Positions 46,197 to 57,538 of a stretch of 64,000 nt of DNA are shown here, piece by piece; positions within the stretch are counted from its first letter, which is position 1, and every line of letters begins with the position of its first letter. Origin of the DNA: Inonotus obliquus (Eukaryota; Basidiomycota; Agaricomycetes; Hymenochaetales; Hymenochaetaceae); contig JAJHTX010000002.1 of NCBI GenBank assembly GCA_032164295.1, positions 310,001 to 374,000 of the forward strand, in the 5' to 3' direction. The notes below the pieces were generated by a model, which saw nothing but the letters and a program-made list of their open reading frames with translations, searched no databases and was not told the origin of the DNA. A program made the translations under genes and the position numbers.

Positions 46197-48468
46197 TCAC
46201 GCCCAGCCCATTCGCTGGCGTATGTACAGTAAAAGCGCCTTTGCAAGTATCAAAGGATGCATCAAGTCCGTCGGAGGCGCCAGAAAAGTACGGACGTGCC
46301 ATACCGCCGAATTTACATCCTTATCCTACAGAGTTGGGTGACAACGAGGATCAGCAAGCGAAAAGTGATAATTTCTTTTGATTGAGGACGTACCGTCGAC
46401 ATGAGATGCATAAGGAGAACCCCCAACTTACCTAGGAATCGCTCATCGCTCAGCTTCTCGCCCTTAACGGGCACAGTCGTTTCCTGTAGGTAATCTACAA
46501 GGCTAAAAAGCAACGCGGGTAAACAAGAATGACAGTCAACTAACCTGCTGGCTTCGTTCCTTCCCTGAGGAATCATGGATTAGTACTTAGTACGTCGTTG
46601 GAAAGTTTCGAATAACGGACCAAGCGCCAGCTATCCTTGACGAATGAAGCTTGAAGAAAGCCCGACCGAAGCCGTGTGGTAAAGACGTCTCTCCCGAAAG
46701 AGTTTTCCTCCTTAGGAAATGGTCCAAGGTAATAGCCCCAATAGCGGCCTTTGAGCATCCTTGCCTATAATTCGAAAAAGTCTTTAAAAGCCGAAATCGC
46801 CTGCTGAAAATGATTATGCGAACCCGTAAACAGGATTCACAACCATGGTAGCATCGCCTATCGCTATAAAGTTGGATGGGATGTAAGGAGCACGTTCATA
46901 TCGGATCCACGAGATAGAGGCTGCAAATTATGTTACTTCGAGTGCCACAGTCAAGAAGCAAGGAGCTTACGATATCTGCCGAGCTCCGACTCATAGCCCT
47001 TAATGTCGAACAGAACATCAGCGAGGTCGTGAATCCATTGCGGAATCCTTTCCAAACCGAGGAGACAGTCTTTGACGTCCGGGAGGGTCTCTGGGAGAGG
47101 CCTATCTCCATTTCTGACAAAAGTCCATTCAACTACAAGTAAAGAAACAAGCCAGTTAGCCTTTGTCAGTTCTGAAACAACAAGATACCGACTACGATGC
47201 CCTTCAATACGTGCGATCATGAAGACGATGCTCTCGCACTCAGGGTGGGGTAGGTAGGTGTGTAGCCACGCCGCCTTATCATAGTCACATGGAATAGGTA
47301 GTCGCGATCGTAAATCCGGCGGGACGAAGATGCGGAACTTTCTATATCGTTGCCTCGTGTTATACTCAATTCTCACGTTTTCCTCGAAAGCAAATGATCC
47401 CCTGGGTACAATGTTTCGATGGTGAAGAATCGAGGAAACCTGTGAATCAGAATATATTCGTCTGAGCCACTTCAAGCCTGCTTGTGAGGCACCCGTACAG
47501 TCTTGATACAGGGTTGGTCAAAAGCGATGATGCATCTGAGAAAAGCAATGGTTACCTATGGCAAGAGAGGCTGGAACCATCGTTTCATCCCCTGAGTCCG
47601 ATCGAATAATGACGGAAGTAAGTAACGTTGGGTCATCATTATCCGGTAGTACACCAATCGCAGTTCCTGCGACCCAGCTGATCCTCTTTGAATAGCCAAG
47701 CACAAGGCGTCTTAGAACGAGCTCATAGCTTTCGCGAGTGACGTAGAAGCATTGAGAGTAGCTTGCATCTGGGTAGATGACAGCGGGGACGGGAGCTGGT
47801 CTACCGATTATTTGCACGTTATAGTCGGCCTTAGCAATTCTAAACTGCGGATTACCCCAGTGTACAACGCGCCCGGTGGTATTACGTACCGTCCATCCAA
47901 TCGTCTAATTTCATCGTCAAAGTATGGAAATAGTCGCCTCAACGCAGCGAGTGCCATCGCCTGAAAGACTGTTACAACCCGCGTTAGAGGGCCTTCAGGT
48001 CCAGAATATACGTGCCACTTGCCATGTATCGCCCGGTACTGAGGAACTCGGGTGCGCGAGCGTAAGCCGCGCCCCTCAATCTTGTTTCCCTTCTCGTCAA
48101 AGATATCCGAACAGCCGTCGTCTGTCGACAACCATGCTTCAGGCTCAACGATTATCACATTCTCAAAATGGTCCGCGCAGATACGTGCCGTCCAAAGTCC
48201 GGCGATGCTGTTTGAGAAGAGTTGAAGTTCGTACTAACGTCCAATGTGCTCCATGTCGTACTTACCTTCCTCCACATATCACCGCAGAACCCTTGATTCG
48301 TCTGTCATCCGACCTAGGTTTTCCGATACTGGGAATATCGTACAAAACGGTCGCTCTGTGTGTAAAGTACGATCGTAAGCATTTCCTGAAAACGTGCAAC
48401 AGCACGAAGGCGACTGGAAGCGCTGCGGTGATAGCGGGGATTGGTATGACCCGGTTCATAATGGTCAT
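46197..48468 (-). CDS. FAD-dependent monooxygenase, membrane-anchored
   Basis: Exons 48468-48266, 48207-47890, 47839-47556, 47501-46971, 46920-46824, 46764-46594, 46502-46394 and 46325-46197 join in frame to 613 residues. Residues 1-25 are hydrophobic (IPIPAITAALPVAFVLL) and may anchor the protein. The FAD-binding fold starts GSAVICGGSIAGLWTARI (the GxGxxG variant), with IIVEPE after it. A DCTGAS motif and the second FAD motif AIGDATMVVNPVYGQGCSKA are typical of flavoprotein hydroxylases. The C-terminus contains TVPVKGEKLSDERF and TFLAPPTDL. Substrate unknown. A 20-base exon at 46564-46545 is an alternative to the 46594/46502 junction. Confidence 0.8.
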
Positions 48469-48489
48469 CTGTCAACCCCGGTAATACTG

Positions 48490-49030
48490 ACAAATGCCTG
48501 TGCCAAATCCGGATAATTTTGGCCGACAATTTGACCCAATGCCTCTGCTAATCCGGATAAGTTGGGGTCACTTTTCTGGAAAGGCCCCCGCAATTTTCCG
48601 GATAAAAGAGGGCATGGATGGGGGGATGACTCTGCCAATCCGGATAAGATCGACGCTTGTCTCCCAATTTGGTCATACTTTCCTACTTGTTCTTCTATGT
48701 TCTTCCTGAACAGGAAAATATTACATGCAAAGGGAACTCATTTCTGTTGCTTCTTTCAGTGTTTGGAAGAAAATTCGGTCAGTTTCTCACATTTTCCCTC
48801 AAATTTTTGAGGATTTCAAGTCCAAAGGCAATGATAAACAATAGGTTTTTTCGTTTTCCACTATGGTCTGCATCGTACATGGTAATGTAGGGCAGAAAAT
48901 TGCACGGAATTTTCTGCCTACTAACTGAGTGCCAACTGACATAAATCCGGCTAAAAATTGCCTCTTTTGGAAGCCTCCGCGAAAAGCCGGACAAAAACTA
49001 CAGTGAGGCCTCCGCAAATCCGGCGGATAA
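48490..49030. repeat. Cluster of AATCCGGATAA-type direct repeats
   Basis: A motif close to GCCTCYGCNAATCCGGATAA recurs at about 48510, 48545, 48590, 48635, 48945, 48975 and 49010, with a T-rich core between the two groups. It resembles subterminal repeats of a non-autonomous transposon. A stretch TTGCACGGAATTTTC near 48900 is shared with the hAT-like element at 6081-6930 (near 6480). Confidence 0.5.
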
Positions 49031-49477
49031 AACCCCCCATTCTGTGCGCAGGCCTTAATCGGTATTAACGGGGGTCCTCCCTTCAGACATCTCTTGAAGA
49101 AAGCTCAGCTTAAAAGGTCCATGCGCTTCTATCGGACTGAAGATGCGCCCGGGTAACGAATAATTGTCCCGAAATCAAATGGCAACATGTTTGTATTACC
49201 CTCCCTTGGCACTAATACGATTATGGCGAGAAATGGATCCTTCCTCCCTCGAAGCAGAGAACCAATCAATCATGCACGACACGAAATACATACAGTGTTC
49301 ACGGGCTGCAGCCAGCAGCTCACGGTACGAACTACCTCCCCCCATCCGTAATCTTTCATGGAACGACGCGAAAGCATGAGAGGCCTTTACTTAGAGGCAT
49401 GCATCGCTATACGCTAAGACGAAGTCGCATGAGTACTTTGTAACACAGAGGGACTGGACTCTCACACCGACCGTTTC
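49031..49477. other. Intergenic
   Basis: No gene seen between the repeat cluster and the NCE101-like gene. Confidence 0.4.
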
Positions 49478-49863
49478 CTAATCAATTTTGTCTTCCTTCA
49501 GCAGAGTAGCCAATGTTGCTTCCAGATCAGTCTCCTTGTCCGTGTGCAGCTTCGCTGAGCGGGAAGCATTCCATTTTTCCCACTTCCAATGGATAAGGTT
49601 CTTAAAGCTTTCGCCAGGAGGAGGCGATGTACGGGGATTCGTTTGATTGAGATAGAAGGCGAAGACACCAGTAAAGGCGCCTAGCAAGGGATCAAGCGTT
49701 CTATCTGGACGGCTAAGAAAGATTATCCGATTGTTCGTATGGAGGGGTGACGTGCCTTGAGAGCAATACTCGTGTGGTCATCGTCCTGAGCTGTGGTACT
49801 TTGCTTGGCCTGATGGACTTCAGGTTCATCAACCGCCAAAGAGCGATAGGATACTGGAGACAT
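49478..49863 (-). CDS. NCE101-like small protein
   Basis: Two exons (49863-49752 and 49704-49478) give 112 residues. The core DPLLGAFTGVFAFYLNQTNP and PPPGESFKNLIHWKW fits the Non-classical export protein 1 (NCE101) family, small proteins with one membrane span. The tail ends in a charged helix (ETDLEATLATLLKEDKID). The first exon is polar and Gln/Asp-rich. It is divergent from the gene at 49974, 110 bases away. Family role in export is from yeast studies; here it is inference. Confidence 0.65.
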
Positions 49864-49973
49864 CACGGGACTGTTGGGCTGCTATGTGGGAAACTACTTC
49901 CAAAATAGTAAAACTCGAGTGATCGAGATCTTCGTCTCGTCTCATCCATCTTCACCGCGTAGACACATCTAAA

Positions 49974-50487
49974 ATGCCTCCCGCTGAATTCTTTCTAAGG
50001 TTGCAGCACGGTGCGTGCCTAGCAGAATTTCTGTCTGAATACTGGTTCTTGATGCTGGCCGTTTTACTCAGGTATCACGGGCGGGTTTGTTCCACCTTCA
50101 CCATCAGCCATCCACACCCTTTCCAAAGCCGATGCACAGACGCATATTCTCGTAGCCTCTGCTATTCGTGCCGACGGAACTCCCAACTTATCAGATGCTG
50201 CTCCGAAAACTTTAGACCTCGCGGATAATTCATCGACGGAAGCGTCGCTCGTTGATGAACTTCACAATATCCTGAAGAGCATTCCGACAGAGTCACCACC
50301 GGGAAGCGAGGACATCTATGGACTTGACACGGCTATAGCGTGGCAGAGCGGTGATTTCATGTGGATAAACGGCGGTCCATCTGGATGCGTCCGAGGCACG
50401 AGCTTAGTACAGCCAACTGAGGAGGATAAGACAAAATTCAAACGTGCGGTAGAGATTGTCAACGAGCTCGTCTCAAAAGCCCAATGA
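49974..50487 (+). CDS. Conserved hypothetical protein, 150 residues
   Basis: Exon 1 is 49974-50010 (MPPAEFFLRLQHG) and exon 2 is 50072-50487, joined through a 61-base intron whose donor GTGCGT and acceptor CTCAG restore one frame to a TGA at 50485. The start ITGGFVPPSPSAIHTLSKAD and the later PGSEDIYGLDTAIAWQSGD and WINGGPSGC segments look like conserved blocks, but I do not recall a named family. No signal peptide or membrane segment. The unspliced frame on the same strand is misleading because it stays open through the intron. Shares a 110-base promoter with the NCE101-like gene. Confidence 0.65.
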
Positions 50488-51910
50488 GAGGCCACGACAA
50501 GTCTCCTGTATTGCTAGGTAAGGTGATTGTCTTCCTCTATGTGCATGGTTGGCTAATAGTTCTTGAGAAGACTACTTGTTGTAAGAATATGGCTCAGTTT
50601 GATATACACACAATCTGTTAGGCATAGTACCGGTGTGTCTATGACTTTCTTCTAAGTATGTGGGTTGTAGCACTACTTTCTGATGCTCCAGAATCCATAC
50701 GAGCAGTTCCTGTTCGATCTAGGGTGCAATCCCGTCAGGGAAGTTACGAAACAGAACTATTTTCAAGGTTTGATGCATCTGTCTTTATAGTCCAGCAGAT
50801 TCATGGTGCATTGTTTTTGGACCAGAGGGCAATTTATCAGGCACGGGGTCGGAGAGTTTCTAGTCATTTGAAATAGAAGTCGCCAATACTCCTTCTAAGC
50901 CCGATGTTGGAGGATAAACGGACACGTATTAGCCCCGACGAGGTACCATGTACAGTATTTTCAGATCGTCCTCAATTGCAGATCTTTCACTGCTTCATCC
51001 GTAGTCCATCCGATGATCAGCCTGATTATGTCGGACACAGTAGAAGGAAATAGCATATGCCCAGAAGTCATGAAGTCTACCTACGTTTTGCGAAGCATAC
51101 GTGCCGACTCGACTCGACCCACCTCATAATTCATTCTTGTTCGGAGCGTAATATATCCTGGTCCTGGTAGGATACCTTCGAACTCCTCCGTGCCGTCAAA
51201 AAACTTGACCTATCATGTTTGGATGGCAATGTAAAGAGGGAATTGACATAATTCAGTAACGAAACTTGCTTTCTCACTTTTAATTATAGCTGCACAGCGC
51301 GCTACTGATTCGGCGTGTGTCGGGAGCTGTGGTAACCCCTCAAACACTTCGAGAAGTGAAGCATGACTTCTATGTTTCGTGTCGAGAAGTAAATCTACTT
51401 CACTCTAGTAGTCTATCCGTTACCGTCAGCGAACGCGTTCCTATACACTATGGTTGAGCTGTGTTAATTTATATCCCGTAACAGCCCCTACTTCGCTCTC
51501 AGAACGAAACCATGCTACCGCATCTCGGGGTTCGTCATCTGTTAGTTACCGACTCAGGATATCCAGCTACTCTAACCCTTTGTAAAACCGTTCTCATGTT
51601 CCTTGCAGGTGCTGTTAGATCATTATGTGAAGATGCTAGAGAATCGACTTCTGCAATCCCGCCCGTGTTTCGGCAAACGTGGTAATAATCACTGGGAAAA
51701 CTCTTCTACCTTTGGTGGTATTGTTAGGCCCTGTTTCCTGCAAGTGAGCCCAAACCTCTACTACCATCACGCAAACTTTGTGGTCTAGCAAACTTCGGAA
51801 TCCATTAGGACTCACATGGATCATTACTAAATTGAAATTCGGGGTACTCGGAATACCTAAAGGAACTAATCCACAATGAACACTTCGCCCTCGGTTTTTT
51901 CAATCAGGCT
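50488..51910. other. No supported gene
   Basis: Short open frames only. The composition is A/T-rich and non-coding in appearance. Confidence 0.45.
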
Positions 51911-52683
51911 CTATTCTCTTCCAGGGAAAGGAACGTCTTGTCCTGCTTTATCTCCAACGTCCAACGCCACAAGAATCCTCGAGACCATGTTGTATGCAGC
52001 GATTGTAGCCGTGACTTCAAGCATCTGTTGCTCGTTTTTGAGCTCAGAACGTAATGTATCAAAGACGACCTGTGGAACGGCCACGGACCGTGTCGAATGA
52101 TCTGTGAATACCAGAGCCGCCGTTTGTAGGGGGGATAATCCTAGTTTCGCATCTCGACTAATAATATCCGCGCTTGCAGGAACGATGGATACATCTCGAA
52201 TAAGAGCGAGCTGAGAAATCCCGAGACCGGCTTGTCGCGCAAGAGGTTCATGCTGCATCCTTACAGAAGATCAGGGGAGGACAGAAGCAAGAAACAGATT
52301 CTGAGCAAACTTACCATTCATAAGTCGCAGAGTTTAAGGCAGCAACCCTCAGAATCTTTATCGATGATCAAGAATCAAGAACTGAGGTGGGGTGTGGAGT
52401 CCTTATATCCGCTCAACTTACTATCAGCTCTCTGATATCGTCTGGTAGACTATTAGATGTGCGAACGGCTTTCAAAAGCGCATTATATCCTTCAGCGATC
52501 GTTGGGGCGTTGAGACTGAGGAAGATCGTCACAATCTACTTGAATCGGTATGAACACGAGAGAGAAGATGCCTTACAGGATACCATCTAGCTCGGTTAGT
52601 TCTTCATCCTGGCGCCGTTGCCTAATCATGTCCGCTATAGCCGACTCTCCGCGTGTTGGGAAGGCGTAGGGTATTCGGGGCAT
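51911..52683 (-). CDS. AhpD/carboxymuconolactone decarboxylase-like protein
   Basis: Four exons (52683-52577, 52515-52422, 52355-52315, 52259-51911) encode 196 residues. The CMD-type helical core reads ILRVAALNSATYEWMQHEP, then GISQLALIRDVS and LSPLQTAALVFTDHST. In AhpD enzymes a CxxC pair follows; here the aligned Tyr-Glu-Trp and His-Glu-Pro are present but no CxxC is seen, as in the decarboxylase branch. A likely small oligomeric enzyme of unknown substrate. An ATG 27 codons upstream (52764) is an alternative start; 52683 was preferred because PRIPYAFP begins the conserved part. Confidence 0.75.
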
Positions 52684-55600
52684 AGCTTTGTCAGCTCGTG
52701 GTTGTGGGTGGATTGAAAGCGGTGTGTATGTAAGATGCGCGGGATGATTCCCTGTCCAGGCCATGCTTCTCCCGAAGTAAGTCTCACGATCAGAATCAAT
52801 GAAAAGGAGCCGATCATGGCAAACACTTGTACTTAAGCTATTGTGATCCTTCTATTTTTGAATATGGAATTCCAAATGGATCTGCACACACACTATCTGA
52901 CTCGCTCGGGTATACGGCGGATAAGATGTCCACTTGAACAGATTGATTCAAGCCTCTCCTTCTCAGATACATGGATCTGTCCAGCGTACAAATAATCCAA
53001 CATAGGTTAACAGTCCAATAAAGTCTCCACGGATAAAATTATCGGAAACTTAAAGAATGACTTCTGATACGGGAAAGAGCGGATCTGGTTTGGCATGAGG
53101 CACAAAACTGAAGACGGGAGAGAACATGTAACGCGCACTCAAGGAGCTTATGGAGCCTCAGCTCTTCGCTCGTCGTCGGCATTGCATCCAATGCAATGTC
53201 GGCGATGAACAGAAGGCACACAACATGGTCAAAGCGAGAGGCTAGGACTGGTTGTGCCTCCTGTGTTCATCGCAGAATTGCACTGGATGGAATAACGTAC
53301 AGTGAAGAGGAGCCGGAGTCTTTACAAAAGACTGTGCCTCTAGCATGGAGCCTTTTTATATCTTCAGCCGTCTGTATTGATAACTATAAGGAGCTGGTGG
53401 AAAGATGGAGTGTTCTATTGTGTAAAATTATTACTGCCTCGTTCATCGACGTATGCATGACGAGACTTGTAGAATCTCGATTACTCTTGTTGATAGCTGG
53501 GTGTATACGCCTATCGGTCCGGCGAACAATTGATTACAGGGTGCAAAATCGTAAACAAGTAAATGCTAATACTAACCCAGAAACTCTTACAGTACGTGCT
53601 ACACAAAGGATCTAGATCAATCAGAAAGAAAGTCAGGCCCGAAGTGCAAAAAGGTAGATTGTTCCAAATTCTACCCCCTGAAAGAAATGACGAGCGACAT
53701 AATCGGAAAGCTGGTCCATGGATAATTCAATGCTCTGGTTCTATTGCCACCCAAGCGACCTGCTGTCTAGGTCTTTCCATCGATTTCCGCGTCCGAAGAT
53801 GTTTATCAGCTGGGCCGATATGACGGGAGGAAAGCCAAGTGGAGGGACTCTCTCGAGTCGACGTCAAACACTTACAATTCTATATCCTGAGTTCCGGTGA
53901 CGATGTATTATCGGGACATCCCGCGACCCTCTTAGCTCCCGCTTTGGGTGCCTAACTGGAGATTGTTTAAACTACACGTGTCACGATTGAGGAAGGAATG
54001 GAAGTAAGACAATTAACATTCGGCTAACTCTTACCAGAAATTTGGTCGTCCTGCCACCGACTACCTGGATGATGACTAGGTGCTCTGATAGCCTGGTCGA
54101 AGGATGCGGGAAACACACATGACTGATCAGAGTGACGTGATATGCGCACGGTCCGTTCCAGCTTGGTCTTGTTGGTGTTTGTGTCGCAAACTTGGTGGAG
54201 CCACGCCTTGGCGCATTATTTCTTCTCCCGGGATAGATCCGTGGGACCGCAGTACCATTCACTCTTGAGCTGTAGAAGTTGGCTCCTCGATAAGGGTGTG
54301 AGAGATTTAGATCCAGTGAATGTATTCGACTGCCCATTGCACCAGTGGTACGACTTACTTGGGACCAAGAGCAGGAACGCACGATTCCCTTGCCGTGCCA
54401 CGGCGGACAGACTCGCGGCAAGATTCGCCATAATATGAAGACATGGGTATCACATATGAGCAATTAAGCTGCAGCACCCCCTGACTGCTTGGTTATGAAT
54501 CGCCCTCCCTCAGCAAGGCGTCCGGATAATCGCAAAGAAACATAAGTAGGAACGGGGAAAGATCCGTGCGAGGCTGCATCCATAATGTCCGTGTTGCTTT
54601 GTATTGAGTGATTATTCCCCTCTAAACGCGAGCGAGGAACAAATTCGCCGGTGAAGGCGGAAGGAAGCTGAATTCTGTACCTACCTGTTCGCAGGAAATC
54701 TAGAGGATCATGTTAGACGCCTATCTTTATACTTCTTACCTAGCTATTTGAATACTCCCATCCCACCCTTCCCTCCTGGCAAGACGCCTAAGCTGATCAA
54801 GCCTAATGTGCCAGAAAAGTACCACACTCCATCCAAACAACGAACTACTCCATCGAAGGTCGCGGCAAGTGTCGTGTTTCGTAAACACGCGCCTCAGCCG
54901 GTAAAAGAGATCATTGACACCGTTGAACTAAACTCGAACAAGTTAACTCGTCTAATTGAGTCAAGGATAACACTCACAGTCTTTTGAGGTCGGGCATTAA
55001 TAGAAGCCTAGCCGCGGAATTATCCGAGGATGAATTAACAGAAGGAGGAGGTAGGAATTCAGAGTGCCGCTATCAGCGTCTCAAAAGACTCACCTAGTCA
55101 ATTATCACTCACGAGTGATTCTTTGGAAGCTACAAGATTTAACTTAGGCTCAGCTCCGTGCAAATCAGTAGCACCCAAATGGTCCCAGAATTAGGTCTGT
55201 CATTAGCAACAGAATGTCACAATCTTGCCAGACAATTTCTATTCACGTTGGCTGGTGTACTCTAAATTATAACGCGTTATATGGTTAACAACTGCGGAGT
55301 GCTAACATTTTGCACCGAACTGACCCTTATTAGTCATTCTGTGGCGTCCAGGAAGCCAAATCGCTCCAGTCCAGGATGAAAGAATTGCAGGTACCTATCC
55401 CAGAGGGCAAGGTTTGAACCGCGGAGTAAATAGTTTATCAGGGGCAAGCCATGGTCCAGGTGCATCGTATCCATGCGGTATGCGGTAGGTATATATGATA
55501 TTCTGATGGGGTGGGCTTGACTCCGAAGAAGCTTCATGTCTTGCAAATAGAGGCGCCTCTTAGGCATCAGTCTTCATAGATATACCAAAAAGATGGCGAG

Positions 55601-55848
55601 TGAGAGAGCTAGGGCTGGGCCGGGAACACGAGGTCAATAATAGTCATATTTACCTACCACTTGAGCTACTTATGTAAAATTGAAAAATTGAGGAAGAGGA
55701 AGAATAACTTGAAGTTGGTCATGTTTTGTTTTGTTTTGTTCAACGTGGGAAATGAAATGTGACGAATGCGTCACTTACGCGTTTGATCGTGACACATCGT
55801 GACATGTCCGCGTCGACGGTCCTTTCATACAAGTCATCCAGGTCCAAT
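52684..55848. other. Gene-poor region with one coding-like remnant
   Basis: At 54748-55097 a plus frame (PPFPPGKTPKLIKPNVPEKY, VVFRKHAPQPVKEIIDTVEL) continues one base out of phase as SLLRSGINRSLAAELSEDEL. This suggests a gene remnant with an indel. Other frames (53196-53615 plus, 54216-54431 minus, 53981-54463 minus) are open but unplaced. No known family is identified. Confidence 0.3.
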
Positions 55849-57021
55849 ATGTACTCAAGTACGTGTCTCTTCGGTAGCCACTTACCTACGCTAAACGCGC
55901 ACGGGCAGACGAATACAGTGCTGGTGGCTTCTTACAGAACAGCTCACCAAGGACGAGCAGCCAGAACAGCCCCGGAGGTGAACGCGTAGGGACTTTACTT
56001 TTTCTCCGTGGCTGCAGCCATTAAGTATCGTTCCTCCGCTTCTTCAGAAAGCTGCCAGCCAGGCGCTTCGACCTGTAACTATTAAGCAAGTGCTGGGAGC
56101 AGAACAGGCTCACTCCGATGCGGAGTTGTACATCGACGGGGTTGAGGTTGCTCAGGCGAGTCGTTATCGCGTACAGTTGACCATACCATAAGCTCACATT
56201 CTTATTATACACAGGTGACAGTAGTCGCTCAGGTAGTTGGCACGTCTTCAAAGACGACGAATAAGGCATATGTGCTGGAGGACGGAACAGGACGTATAGA
56301 AGCGAGAGTATGGACAGACTCCTCCGTAGAAGAGATGGAGCAGGATGAGCAAGACAACACCAGGTAGCTATTATACACCTACAGCTTTTCCTCTTCTCCC
56401 AGCTCACAATAAAAAATGTAGTGATGCCTATGTACGCGTAACGGGCGTACTGAAACATTTCGGAAACAAGCGCTATATCAACGCGTCTAATGTCCGCCCT
56501 GTAAAGGATGCGCACGAGTTATATTTCCATCTACTGGAAGTCATGTATGTAACTCTCGCTTACCAACGTGGTCCGGTCAGTCTCCGTCGTCTCTACTTAA
56601 CTCCGCTAAATTCAACAACTTCTGTTCTCTTCAAGTCATCTGATTCCGGTGACACGGGTAAACGAATTGGTGGTCCCGTTGCTTCTGCGGCGCTGAGCAA
56701 TGGAGCCGGCGGAGATTACTCGCATTACACGTCACATTCATCTACAACTTCCAACGATCAGTATACTGGAGTGTCATCGCTTGCGCGTCGCATTATGGAG
56801 TTTATTGCGTCACAGCCACCTTCAGATGAGGGCGTCCATGTTGCCAAAATCGCAAGAGAAGTAAAGGATAATGCTGGAGCTATTAGGTATGCTTTTATCT
56901 TCTCGTTTCTCTCAGCTGAGGTAACATATGTCTACCCTCCAGTGCCGCTTTGGATGAACTAATGGACAATGGTCATGTGTTTACGACAGTTGACGAGTCG
57001 CACTTCCGCGCTTCCGGTTGA
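55849..57021 (+). CDS. RFA2: Replication protein A 32 kDa subunit
   Basis: Six exons (55849-55858, 55909-55985, 56048-56155, 56215-56363, 56422-56886, 56943-57021) give 295 residues. A short Gly/Ser-rich N-terminus (SSPRTSSQNSPGGERKA) with potential phosphorylation sites leads into ALRPVTIKQVLGAEQAH. The OB-fold DBD-D reads LYIDGVEVAQVTVVAQVVG, KAYVLEDGTGRIEARVW and AYVRVTGVLKHFGNKRYI. The C-terminal winged helix ends DELMDNGHVFTTVDESHFRA. RPA32 is the middle subunit of the heterotrimeric single-strand DNA-binding complex. The intron at 56156 uses a GC donor (CAG|GCGAGT); the product VEVAQVTVV matches the family across the junction. Confidence 0.9.
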
Positions 57022-57538
57022 TTTGTTCAGTACAATGCTCGACTCCTGATGTCATTGCATATATAATCTACTGTAGTATCGTTCTTTCTAGCTCCAGAAA
57101 TCTTCTTTCCCGACAACACAATGCTGTCGTTGACTCTTTCACTTGGTTCAGATTCTCAGGTCTCTTCCCAACCAGGACCGATCTATCATGTGAGTATATG
57201 GTTAGCCTGGCCGCTTGGATTCACTATTCCCTATCTGATTTTATCTGTCGGGTCATGAGCTGAAACCTACCGGCATGCCTTTCTTTCCGCATAATGGTTG
57301 ACGACCAATACGTGCTTTCTTTAGGCCAGAGTTCAATCCGGTGCTGTCGGGACCGATCGAGCACTTTTAAGGTTTCGCTTTCACCTTGCTTCCCAAAATT
57401 GATGTATATTTTTGCCGCATCTGTTGCTCCGAAGAACCTTCCTTTTTTTCTACGTGGGAGTTGAGTATCAACTCCCGCTTCGGAAGGTTCTTGCCTTCAC
57501 GCATCAGACACGCGGCCGAAGCAGGAACTACATCGACG

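Noticed and set aside
46545..46758. Frameshift in the FAD monooxygenase
   Set aside because: An apparent frame change near 46600 is removed by splicing 46594 to 46502, giving an intact reading frame.
49974..50228. 84-codon unspliced frame starting at 49974
   Set aside because: The frame is open through an intron; splicing GTGCGT to CTCAG gives a longer, better-behaved 150-residue protein in another frame.
56345..56962. Continuous plus frame including both introns of the RPA32 3' half
   Set aside because: The ends of this frame read through splice sites at 56363-56422 and 56886-56943; only the middle part is exon.
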